NCBI RefSeq assembly: GCF_963675165.1
Contig: NC_087385.1
Span: 5,969,412 to 6,033,411 of the forward strand
DNA from: Halichondria panicea
Lineage: Eukaryota > Porifera > Demospongiae > Suberitida > Halichondriidae
Direction: 5' to 3'
DNA: 64,000 nucleotides
The notes beneath the pieces were generated by a model that was not told where the DNA came from, did not search any database, and worked only from the letters and a program-made list of their open reading frames with translations. Positions within the stretch are counted from its first letter, which is position 1. The number at the start of each line of letters is the position of its first letter. The translations under genes were made by a program, and so were the position numbers. Positions 49,477 through 61,290 of the stretch are shown here, piece after piece.

Positions 49477-52292
49477 ATGTCCAGTGACTGCAGTGATGAT
49501 GACATGCCTGAGTTAGAGAGTGTCTCTAGTTCGGAGGTGAGTTGACTTTAATACTTTTATACATCTACATTAATAATTAATTATGAAGCTTCCCTGTGTG
49601 CGTCTCAGTTAGTACCTACATGATGCTAAGTATTCACACATGCTGTCTGTACTAATTTTGTAAATCTATAAAAACACAAAAAGTTGAAATAATACGAACA
49701 ATCTAAAATCCAATTAATTTTGTTGTCCAAAAATTATCCAGAATGATCCAGAATGATGTACGCATACGCATGCATTGTTGTGTAGGTAGTTGTACAGTGT
49801 CGTATGTATGGTCAAATGTTGAAGTTAATATTGCGGTGCCATGTTTATATTACCTGTCTGCAAAGGGTGGGGTTGTTTGCTCATCGTTCTCTGTGACTCG
49901 TGCGATGATTAACAAAGGAATGAATACACTTGCGTCAGTGGGAGGTCTAACAGTGTGTGCAGCCCCTAATATCTTAATCATCACCCTAGCATTTGTTAGA
50001 GGCTTTATGAATGCAGTTGTCAAATCACTGCAGCATGGCTCAACAATTTGTATTGTTACACACAATACATCGTTTGCTAAAGCTTTATTGCCTTTAAAAG
50101 CAAAAATTGTTAACAGTCTATCAACATTTCTTTATTTGGCATTTTAGTTGAGGCTTTTACTGGTAATGCATTTACTTAATTTAATTAATTGTGCTACACT
50201 CACGATACATTCCATTCTCTCGTTAACCCTTTCACCACCACGTCTACAGTATGTGACAGACGAGGATGAGGTAGACAGTGCGGACGAGGATAACCCTGCT
50301 GCCACTGCTGCTGCCGTGCCAACCTCACCCAAGTGGGTGGACCCCAAAGGAGAACACTGTGAGGCACTTGCTCAGTATCTGCATAAGCCTGTGGGATATA
50401 CAATTAACATTACAGTGTTGATTAAGTCATTATTACCACAGTCACTTTTATACCACACTGCCAATTGTATTGATGTTTTATGCTTTATTTTTAACTTCCA
50501 TGATACCCTGCAAATCGCGACCCTGAGAACTAGTATGCTTCCATGATTGTGGCTATTCAGTTGTGGTTTTCCTCCACTCACCTGTAGACAAAATAGCCAA
50601 GCGTTGGTTGGAGCAGGACAAGACATCCATAGACAGACAGCTCAATGTCATCACTGTCTACCTGCTCTCTCCCTTCCTGTACGGACACGCCCACCAAGAG
50701 GATATCTGGCTCAAGTGGTGTCAAGAGGCGGGTCTTCTCATGTCTGACACGTGAGTAGAACAAGATCATTGATATCTTATCTCTGCTCATCTTGTCTGGT
50801 ATCTGTTAATACCATCTTTGACAATTATTATTGATCAAAGATTTGAACCTGGAGATACATTCGGATTCTGACAGTTTGCTACTTTTGTATGTAAGGTGTT
50901 GTTATTTTAATCTAGCTCATTGTTTTGTTATCAGATTGCGGATTGTCTTTAGCTAAGGGAAACACCTGGGGGCACCCCAGTAGGCCAGAGGCTAATTAGG
51001 GAAACACCAGGGGGCACTTCACTAGGCTTAGGGAAAACTCCATGCTTTGTTTCTGTGACCATAGTTAGCATATCTGTGGAGTATATTAATTAGTGAAATC
51101 TGCTCTAATTTGTAGCTAAGTAAGCTAAGGTCTGCAAGCTATTCTCTATATTGGCTCAGTAGTGACGTAGGCCTGAGGGTATAGCTACAGTTTCCACAGT
51201 CGATATATTTGATATGGTGTTGGGTATATAATGTCTACACCCTTTTATATGAGATGGTTTATCAATTTCGAAAATAAAGTTACATCTACTAAGTAGCACT
51301 TATACTGTAGCAGCTTGTTCCTTGGTACTACCATATCCACCAAGCACAATTATTATGTTTGAAATGTGCTAGTTGGTGTATGTTTGGTGACCGAACAGTT
51401 AGCAATCTCTTGACAGTTAGCTAGTGATGGTTCCTGCAGTCACTGCTATACTTCCTGCAGTAACTACAATACAGGCTGTCTCAGTGAAATGGAACGTTCC
51501 TCTGTGGACCTGCTCGACTCTGCCCTCCTCTACTGTAGGAATACAATGGTGAGTAGCCACATAGTGTTGGCAACTAGTATACTCTGGGATTTCACAGCTT
51601 CTCTGTGTTCAGTAATCTGTTTGCATGTCATTTCCTTTATGTCAATGCTTTGTGTATGTGGGCCTGTGTGTGTATGTGGGATGGTGTGTGTGTGTGTGGG
51701 CTTTTGTGTGTATGTGGGCCTGTGTGTGTGTGTGTGGGCTTGTGTGTATGTGGGATGGTGTGTGTGTGTGTATGTGGGCCTGTGTGTGTGTGTGGGCTTG
51801 TGTGTATGTGGGATGGTGTGTGTATGTGGGCCTGTGTGTATGTAGGTGAGATCATTGACAACTAGATGTTGTATTCTCACCCATGGTGCAGGTGGACAGG
51901 AGATCACCAGAGTCACTAGCTGTGCTCCTCAAACTAGCTAGTGATGTTCAGAAGGAGAAGAAGGAAGGATCGCTTAAACGTGCCGTCAGAGCAGCCAGAG
52001 GGTGCAGTTGGTTCACGCTTATGTGAGTGGAGTGGAGTTGGGGTGTGGGTAGTGGAGTGGGAGTGGGTGGAGTGAGAGCAGGTGTGTATACGTATATGTT
52101 AGAGTGTGCTAGCTGTGAGTGCTCATTTATTGACTGTCTCTTTCTCATTCTAGGATCAGCGACTTTAAATTTAAGTCAAAGCCAGGCACTCCGATGGATC
52201 AATTCCCTGTTGAATTGGGCTGCCTGTATGTCATTAACCAAAGTAAGCCCCCCTCCACATACCACACACATACCACACACCCATACACACAT

Positions 52293-52330
<38 letters not shown>

Positions 52331-55300
52331 CTGCTGATCACGTGTTTAGGTATGTGAAGGACAACCATGACTTCCACAGAGAGTTTCAAGATAAAGTTCT
52401 GTCTGATGAAGAGGTAGTTGTACTGATCAAGTACTACATACCTATCTAATTACAAGCATTGCCTGTAATTTTGGACAGGTCGGAGAACCGTTGAAAAAGA
52501 GTGGTGATGATATGGTCAATGCTAACAAGCATCGAGAGGCGATAGAAGAATACTCCACCGCAATAGTGTGCTGGTGAGTATCCAAGAAGATTACTAGAAT
52601 GCTGTGCTGGGTATCCTAACTGTAGCATCTCTCATACACTGTGCACTATGACCCACTGCAGCCCTTACAAAATCAAGCTGTACACCAACCGTGCCCTAGC
52701 ATACATGGAACTGAAGGATTACAAGTGAGAGCTGTACTCTGAACCAAGAGTTCATTAAGGACTCTTGTCTGAATGCTAGGAATGTTTGTGGTAGCACACA
52801 GTCTTAAGAGAGATACTGTACATGTGTTAGCATACACAACAAATCTTAGGTATTAAACTGTGGCTGAATAGGTGTAAGTATTGTAGCTCAAATGGGGACA
52901 ACAAATAACCAATTGAAAAGAGATTGTGTTCACGCTACAGGTCATCTCTGTCTGATGGTCTCCGTGCAATGGTTCTCGACCCCAACTTTCCCAAGGGCTA
53001 CATTCGCTACATTGTTGCCCTCAAGGCGTGCGGGGAGCGAGAGCTCATGCAGCGTGTGAGCAACCAATACCACAAGAAATTCTCCAGCCCCAAAGACAGA
53101 GATCTTCTCAAGAAGGCCATCGATATCTGTAAGTTCTGATAGTGTTCTTTGTGTCTTTACTTCACTACTTGTGTTTTTTTTCCTGCTCAGTTCCTGAAAA
53201 AGTCGAGGTAAGCATCCATATATTAGCGATTGATGAATCCTCTTACAATAATCCACCCCATTAGGCACATTTCCGCCCCTTTTTCTTATACCCACTCTCC
53301 TCCCCCTTTGCATGTACACCACAGCCCTTATATCGTAACACACACACACACCCTATATATACGGTACGCACATGTGACTCAATTTTTACAGGTCACGCAG
53401 GAAAATAAAGTGTCGTATGAAATGCTGAAAAGAGTTTGTAAGCAGGCTTCAGAATCGTTTCTCAAAGGGAACATCAAAGAAGCTGTCTTCTACTTTGAAG
53501 AGGCCCAATCTCTACTAAAAAAGGATAAAGGGGTGTGTTTCAGTATTACATGCATTAGTGTATGTACATAGCCGCTGCTGTTGTAGTGATGGTTTCACAG
53601 TTTGCATGAGTCAAGTTGACATTGAAAAAAAACATACTCTTCTCTGAACAACCGACCAGCTGATGATACTGTAACAGTTGCTGTTTTGGTATTTGTACTT
53701 TTATTTTGTTATAATGTCCTTGCAGTGGAAGAACTGTCTGTCATTACTCGAAGGAAAGAAATTCTCCATCTCTGTACACTTTGCGTACGGTCTCTCTCTC
53801 CTGGAGAATGGCTCCCACAAAGTAAGTACATCTAGCTCAAAATGTTTCATGGTAAGCAGTTAATATCTCCACTCTAGCAATAGACTTACACACCATCAGT
53901 ATAATTATAAATATGGAACTCCCTCCTATATAGACTATGTCTCCATTAATTTGCCCTCAAGAAGTGGCTGGCCCCTTTTGTCTTTAAATGGCATATTTGA
54001 GAGCCACAAGATGGGATAGCTAGAGTCACGAGGACACTATCTCTAACCACAGAAGTCACGCTGTGTGATTTAGTTTGTTCATTGTCATTCATGCGTGGCT
54101 GCATGGCGAGGGTGTAGTGTAACCAGACAATAGCTTACACCAAGTGAATAACTCTGAACAATAGTGTCAGTTTGAACACATTGTTGCATTGTTCATAAAT
54201 GCATATGGTCAGTATTGAGACTGCATGGAAGCATGAGTGCCCTTACACATAATTATACACATTCCCCCGCCCCCTCTAGTCTGCTGAGCTGGCTCTCAAA
54301 CAGTTCCAATTTATCCTGGAGGAATATCGCACCATGCACTTTGTCCCCGCTCACTGGGGTGCGGCCCGAGCCCTGGTCCTCCTGCACAGACACTCTCGCG
54401 CTCTTCTCACTGCTAGAAATGGACTGGAACAGCTGCCACTCGTTAAACTCCCACCCAACTTCACGTGGCCCGGTACCAGTAAGATCATGTCCGAGGCTCT
54501 ACTGCAGAATATTGAAGTAAGGATGCATGGCCCTATAATATTGGCCTTGTACTCCACTGTTGTACTATATGCCTACAGGGTTTAATAGTGTGTACATTGT
54601 TAGTGAGAGTACGTGAAGCTTATAATGAAAACATGTGTTCCATTGTTGCTTTCATTGCTTTTGATCTTTCTAGTCATACTTTGTTTTGTTTTCTCTGTGA
54701 CAGGCCAACTTGCAAAAGATCCAACAGAGCTGTGAGCCAGCATGTGTGCCGGATGCTGTCTGTCGCTATGGCAACTGCACGCAACATCACAAATCGTCTA
54801 ACATCAAAATAGTCAGCGAAGGTGAGAGCTGATGCTGGTGTGTGGGCGGTAACAGATCAAGTGTGTGGGTTGAGGCATGGATATGGCTGGGAGCTCTTTG
54901 TTATTGCCAGCTAACATGTGAATTCCTCACCATGACAATGTGTAGCAGTGCTTGTCCGTTACTGTGTCTACAAGCTGAACATGAAATATCTCCCAGGAAT
55001 TATTTTAATGATCCGTGACATACTTTGTAGATGTGTACTCGTTCTGGTCGTCCAATTTCAATGATTATTTTTGTGGTTTTCTGACAGTGAAGATGCTACG
55101 TACACTAATGCATTATTAGTATTATGTGTGATATTTATCCCCCCCCCAGAGTACAAAGGTCATGTGTTCCTGACTTGCTCTCAGAGCTGCTCCATAGCCT
55201 ACCACCCAACCTGCTGGAGACGCTTTAAGAACGAGAGTGTTGTCAACTCTGATCGTGACTTCCTCCTCACTTCCTGTCCCACTCCCGACTGCGCGGGGGA

Positions 55301-58300
55301 GGTGGACTCTGTCTCTGTGTTCAACCTTAAGGGAAAATGCAAGATCAAGGTAAGAGAGCATGAAAGACAGCTACTCATAATGTATTTGTACTCCTGGTAG
55401 CTATTTATTTCCTATCTGTTGTAGTCTTGGTGGTCATGTGAGACCTGCTGTGTGTATGTACTGTACCAGGAGTACATGGAGCAACTACATGTACTCCTGG
55501 TGTTGTATAAATGGCCATACCAGGTTAGGTTACAGTGATAAGTATATATCATCTGAAACTGATTGAATATTGAAGCTTGTACACACTTCCTTTCATAACT
55601 CAACTTATTGTGTACAGTTAGTTAATCATTGATTTTCCTTTCAGTTTGAGCCACCTGCCAATAAGGCCCCGCCTTCTGGTCAGTTAGCTAATCATGTAAC
55701 AAAGAAAAAGACAAGGAAGGCCAGCAAATCGAAAGTCTCGAGGAAAAAACTTCCCTCTGACGATGCTAGCGATGCTGGTATAGAGGAGGTCATTAAGAAG
55801 GTGGCCACTGAAAGTGTCTCATCAGAAGGAAGTTTGAAAGACGACGCTAAAGGCAGCCCCTCACCCGTTGAGGAGGATGCCAGGAAACTGGAGGACACTG
55901 TGGAGATTATCAACCGACGGCAGACAATAGACGTGGACAGCAAGGTGGGTGCCAGAGGAGGTACGACAGGCGTGGTGCAGCTCTAGCAATTAGTTTTTGA
56001 TTGAGCAATAATTATCCACCCACGTCGTATGTTTTTTTGCCTGATGTAATCAGAGGCTAATTTGCTTGAGCTGCACCGCGCCTGTCGGACCTACTCTGGG
56101 TGAGTGCTCTAGTGTGTGGCTGCTAGCTCACGTCGTGTGTCAATAGTAAGCTTTGTTAGTACAATTGCAACACTCTGCTTAGAATCATTGGTTTGGTTGA
56201 CTCAGCTTATTATTGTTAAAAATTTTTTAGTATAACTTTGTATAGTTGGTTGGCTGGCTATCTCATGCAGGACTCTGGTAGAATGAAGGCTAAAAAGAAG
56301 AAAGAGAAGAAAACACTGGGGGTGGAGCAGCTGGGGTTCGAGTACCAGGTGCGGAGTGACATCAGTCCAGAGGAGGAGGCTCAGAATAAAGTGTACGATA
56401 TTTTGCTGTGTAACACTTCAATGCAATTTTGAGATGCTATTTGGTTGTAGTGATGGTTTCACAGTTTGGTTGAGTTGCTATGGTGACGTTGAAAAAATCC
56501 TTAAAATATCTGAACAACCCAAAACATTTGTTCCTAAATGTCTCAGCTCCCACCCACACTTCCACACACTCACCTAACACACACACACACACACACACCA
56601 CACATACAGTCCCAAGTGGGTGCCAGACGAAGAGTATCCGTTTCAACCGCCGAAGCACCTGAGGGAAGCCATAGAGCAGTTTGAGACCTCTGAGGTGTTG
56701 GGACTAGTGCCACGCCCCCCTCCCCCACAGGCAGCTGACAAAAATGAAAACGAATATATATATTCGTACGTAATCTCTCATGTTACATGTAGCCTACTGT
56801 TATACCTTTTGTTGGGTAATGGTGACTTTGGTGATTAGTTGAAGTTATTTAGATGCTATTTGGTTGTAGTGATGGTTTCACAGTTTGGTTGAGTCACTGT
56901 AAGTGACATTGAAAATACTCAAAATATCTGAACAACCCAAATATTTACACAATGTAGTCCCTCCCTCCTCATCCCATCGTACCTCTAGTCTCGACATTGA
57001 TGAATTATTATTGTCATTGACTCTTGGCCAATCTTACACATTCATTTATCACATGGTTACAGCTTGTAGTGCTCTCTTTCTAGTATATTCATTAATCCCT
57101 GAGCAGCTGTAGCAGCCTAGAGACACACACACACACACAGGATGATTACATTATGTGTTGTTTTCTCCTCATTTGTTTCTTCCTCATTTTCCTTCAGTTG
57201 GTTTCGTGAAGTGTTCAAGAGTCACGGTGGACTGCTTCCAAATGATAAAAAACTCATCGACGCTCTTAATTTGCTCCCCGAAGACAAGAAAGGACTTATT
57301 GACAAAGCAGGGGGGCTCGAGAACTTTTTACTCATGTCCTCCCAGTTTAAATCCCATGGAGAACTTATTTGCTTGATTGAAGACTCGTGTGTCATTGCTG
57401 CATCGATTGATTCTGTCGCAAGTAGTTCAAGTAGTGGATTGAGCCCGGATAGCGATACTGGAAAGAATATCAAAAAGATAACATTGTCCAAAAAAATCGA
57501 AAAAAACAGTCGTTCGCAATCCTCCACAGAAGGTGAACTCTCCAAGTTCGAGGTGATGGATAAAACGGATAAAACGAAAATTTACGGCGAGGAACTGTCT
57601 AGTGGTGGAAATTCTTCTTCTAATTCTCCGCTCATCTCTCCGCGAGTTTTGAGTCCAGTTCTGCCCACTAAGACCAGGTCACGACCCGGCTCCGCCTCTA
57701 GCACAAGGAGCTCCACTGGTGACAGCGGGAAATCAGACCACCCTCCATCCAAATCTGTAAATGGAAAGAAGAGCAAAGAAAAGAAGAATAAAATTGAGCA
57801 GCGCGAAGACAAGGAGTGCAAAGAGACGTTTGGATTGACAAAACAGCCTTCGATCATCGCCACCAAACATTCCACGTCAAAGAGAGTGAATGGAATCAAG
57901 ACAGGCTCGTCCGAGGAGAAGCTGATGTCGGAATGGGACCGCCAAGTGGAGAAGGTCAAGTCTGAGTTGGTTACTGGGGGAGGACGAAAAGAATCGTGGG
58001 GGGAGCAAAAACCTGTTTTACCAGTCAATCTAGTGAGTGTTGGGGTGGATGTTCGGCCCCTGGTGACGGACAAGTGGGTAATGACCGATCAGATTGCCCC
58101 TGTGGAGAATTTCAAAGATCGCTTTGAGAATGTTTTGAAGGAGAAGACTGATCTTCAGATTAAACTGGAGGGGAGTGAAGACCAGAGGTTCAAGATGCAG
58201 CGTGATCACAAGAGGGAGCTGGACAGAGTGCAGAAACAATCTAAGGCCGAAGCTAAGGAGGTAGGTATATAGGTCATGTGACAGTAACAGGTTGTACCTA

Positions 58301-59255
58301 TACTGTAAATATGAATTGTGTCATTTCTTTATTTTGAGTACTGTGCTGTGTCCATGTGATTGTCATGTGACTGACAAGAATCCCTGTACAGGAATACCAA
58401 TCTAAGATCAATGATCTAGAGAAGAAAGTGTCTGAGGAGAGAGAGAGAGTTGGGGCAGAGAAGAAAGATCACTCTGAGCAGTCACGTTCACTCAAGACTG
58501 AGATCAAGTCCTTGTCCGACAAAATCGAAAAGTGAGACAATTGATTGCACACTGGCCATTGTGTGTATCTCTGTCGTCCATTGTTGTAGGATGAAGAAGG
58601 AGGCAGGAAAGAAGGAGAAGCAATCTGAGAGCAGCCTCGTACATACCAGGGCAGAACTGTAAGTTCTCTAATTTGTTGTTGTTGTTTTAAAAATTAAGCC
58701 CCGTGCTTTTTAGAATCCATTGACTATGCTTACTCCTCCCTCAGTGAGTACGTTTCTACTGAAAAGCGTAGGCTGGAGGATCGCTTGAGGGCACAGAGTG
58801 AGGCACAACAGCTGGCCGTCCGTCGAGCTGTGGATGCTGAGCTGGAGCTGCTCAGACTGAGGCGAGACACTGTGTTCAGGCCGGCAGAGATCCATTTGAG
58901 GGAGGTAGACAGAATAATGTAAGTGTGTATGTCTACACAGATACGTTATCCGTGAAAATGATCATCAGTGTTTTCTGAGAAGGAGGACTTCTACTAAAGC
59001 CTATTTTATTCATAATCATATAATTATTACATAGTAACGTTTCCTGTCCTTGCAGTATGAATGTACCAAAGGACAATGAGTATTTCCATGAGTGGGAGAA
59101 CTACAAGGGCAAGCTGAGGACTTCTCTGGACTGCTTTGTGGTATGTATGTTCCACTATAATTATAATAATTACTCTATAGTACCATCAGGTACAAACACA
59201 ATCTCAAGCCTAAACCTAGCCACTCATCCAATGGCTCTTGCTTCAACTACTACCC

Positions 59256-59327
<72 letters not shown>

Positions 59328-60791
59328 TGCGGTGCAGGATCAGGAGAAGCACATCAGAGCAGGAAAACCGCTGTCTGTGTTGGATCCCGTTCCCAATCCT
59401 GCTGTCCCCTTCCCTCAGGCGTTGGCCTCGTTCAGGATGCCATTCAGACCCCCCTTCATGCCCATGATGATTCGACCACCTGGGGTGCCTATTGATCAGC
59501 CTATGACACGCCCACCTGTACATGTACCACCCACTGGGCCTAATCCACCTGGAGCATTGGCGGTAAGGAGCACATAACATTTATTTTTATCAACTAAAAG
59601 AAATTGTTTGAGTCAATTATGATCTGTATAAATTATGCGTAATTTTTTTTCAGTCCTTCTATTTTCCATGCAGGATCAGCCAGCTTCTGTTGGTGGGTCA
59701 GCGGTGCTCCCCTCTCCTGTGGGGTCTGCTGTAGGATCTGCTGTGGGGTCTGCTGTGGGGTCTAGTTTGTACAATGACTCCTCCCCTGGTGCCTCTCTCC
59801 CTACCGATATCGAGGGATTAGGAGGCTCCAGGAAAGTGAGCAGCTTCAACAGGATCGTGGAGAAACTGGCACCATCTTATCCACAGTGCAGCAAGTGAGT
59901 GTGGTACACCTCGTGAGCCTATGTTGTAATTATAGGTTATGCATACCCTCTCCTTATTAGGCTTGTGTAGGAGGCTGTGTAGTCTCTAAGCTTGTGTAAC
60001 TTGTGTATGTACAGTGTACAAATGAATGTTATTTTGTCATTCAGGAGCGATTTCAAGGCGGTTCTACGTGAGGTACGTCGTAACAACGGTAACACACTCT
60101 CCGGCTTGTCCTTGGACAACATAGCCAGTCAGATCATGTCCATTCTGGACACACGAGCGGGGAAAACCCCCACCTCCTCAGCTACCACGCCCACCTCTCC
60201 TGGTCCCGGCAAACTCCTGGCAGCTGGGGGTGTGGTTTCGGGGAAGGGCAAAAGGCGACAGATGTCTAAAGGTCATCCAGCAACGGCTAGGAAGATGCTG
60301 CCCCCGGTAGCTGTTGCCGATCCACCGCCCAAGACGTCAGATATAGAGTACGATAATGATGGATGGTGCATCATCTGCTACGAGGACATGTATGAGGAGG
60401 ACTCGAGTACTCTCAACTGTGGGCACCGCTTCCACTCGGATGTGAGTTAATCCTATGATCACATGTGATACAGTAATGGAAGCCTTGCATAGTCAATGTC
60501 CCATTGTAGGCTAGTAATACACGAGCACGAGCATCTGAGAATGCTTCTTTAGGGAGTGTTGTATGAGATGGATTTTTAACTAGGATATAATTATAGGTAC
60601 CTGCAGTAGATTGGTACAGTAATGTATGATGCTCTCCCTGTGTACCCACTGTATGCTACAGAGCGATTAATTATAACCTCTCTCCCTCTCTCTCCATGCA
60701 GTGTATTCGGTCGTGGTTCAACGAACAGAGCACATGCCCCACATGCAGAAACCACTCCCTCCTGCCGGACGAATATCCCACTCTTACTTAA
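49477..60791 (+). CDS. TTC3: TPR and RING-H2 ubiquitin ligase, TTC3/DZIP3 family
   Basis: Twenty-eight exons join with consistent phases to 1,635 residues (first 49477-49536, last 60702-60791). The N-terminus is acidic (MSSDCSDDDMPELESVSSSE). TPR repeats begin at about residue 233 (DDMVNANKHREAIEEYSTAI, LYTNRALAYMELKDYKSSL, MVLDPNFPKGYIRYI). A family-specific Cys block follows at about 555-620 (FLTCSQSCSIAYHPTCWRRF, CPTPDCAGEVDSVSVF), shared by TTC3 and DZIP3. A 1,063-bp exon (57198-58260) encodes a Ser-rich region, then long coiled coils (EYQSKINDLEKKVSEERERV). Near the C-terminus, CIICYEDMYEEDSSTLNCGH, CIRSWF and STCPTC form a C3H2C3 RING. Human TTC3 is about 2,025 residues and targets phospho-AKT for degradation; AKT lies about 20 kb away here, which may be chance. 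The exon 2 donor (50358) is the least certain join. Confidence 0.9.
51650..51848. repeat. GT-rich tandem repeat in TTC3-like intron
   Basis: Repeats of GTGTGTATGTGGGCCTGTG and GTATGTGGGATGGTGTGT alternate over about 200 bp, just upstream of the exon at 51892. Confidence 0.85.
52285..52330. repeat. (CA)n tract ending in a TTC3-like acceptor
   Basis: CA repeat running directly into ACACAG at 52330, before the exon at 52331. Confidence 0.9.
53191..53207 (+). other. TTC3: 17-nt microexon of the TTC3-like gene
   Basis: TTCCTGAAAAAGTCGAG lies between a pyrimidine-rich TTTTTTTCCTGCTCAG acceptor and a GTAAGC donor. Seventeen bases restore the frame between the exon ending at 53128 (phase 1) and the exon starting at 53392 (phase 0), coding FPEKVE. 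Confidence 0.75.
53580..53660 (+). repeat. Dispersed intronic repeat, copy 1
   Basis: GTTGTAGTGATGGTTTCACA, then TTTG, TTGACATTGAAAA and CTGAACAACC. Same order as the copies at 56432 and 56851, but more diverged. Confidence 0.6.
56432..56523 (+). repeat. Dispersed intronic repeat, copy 2
   Basis: AGATGCTATTTGGTTGTAGT to AAAATATCTGAACAACCCAAA. About 90 bp, closely matching the copy at 56851. Confidence 0.8.
56851..56944 (+). repeat. Dispersed intronic repeat, copy 3
   Basis: Near-identical to the 56432 copy, in the next intron of the same gene, same orientation. Confidence 0.8.
59262..59325. repeat. (CA)n microsatellite ending in a TTC3-like acceptor
   Basis: About 30 CA units run uninterrupted into CACAG at 59325, the acceptor of the exon at 59326. 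Confidence 0.92.
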
Positions 60792-61290
60792 ATAACTCTA
60801 ATCTAATGTCTGCAACAAAACAGTTTTTATAACTTGACCTTGCACGATTTGTTAACAGCTCACTATTGTATTAGTTGCCTACATCTCATCTGTATTAACT
60901 ACGCAGCGTTTGTGTTAATGTTAAAGATGATTTATAATGATAATTGTTATTTCTTGTTGTTAGATCTCAATGGGTAAGCAATTATGATTGCATGCTTTTT
61001 AATAGCTCAATAACAATGTTGTGACAGGAAATGGGTGAGTGGAATGCAAAACTTGCAGGTCTTTTATATAGGCTGCACAAAATAGTTATTCGCATGTGCA
61101 AAAGTAGTATCTTGCAGAAGCTTGCAATCGAGGCTAAACCTGGTTGATGAGTAACTCTCATTCTATATACTGCACTGCAAATCCATTAAGCAATCTTCAA
61201 ACATTAATTTAATTATTATTGAAACACTCATGTATACTTGCAAGGCACAAACATCTAAATAAAATAAAAAGTGCAATAAAAAATAAACAG
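60792..61290. other. Intergenic, convergent 3' ends
   Basis: AT-rich, with AATAAA signals at about 61258-61290 on the plus strand that could serve the TTC3-like gene. No coding sequence seen. Confidence 0.5.

Noticed and set aside
49743-50147. Plus-strand ORF of 134 residues in TTC3-like intron 1
   Set aside because: No recognisable domain, no splice links, and an antisense ORF of similar quality overlaps it. Treated as intron.
57121-57140. (CA)n AG at 57140 as a TTC3-like acceptor
   Set aside because: Joining here would not keep the frame as well as the CCTTCAG acceptor at 57197, which gives SWFREVFK in phase with the exon ending at 56765.
57582-58073. Minus-strand ORF of 163 residues
   Set aside because: Antisense shadow of the long coding exon 57198-58260 of the TTC3-like gene.
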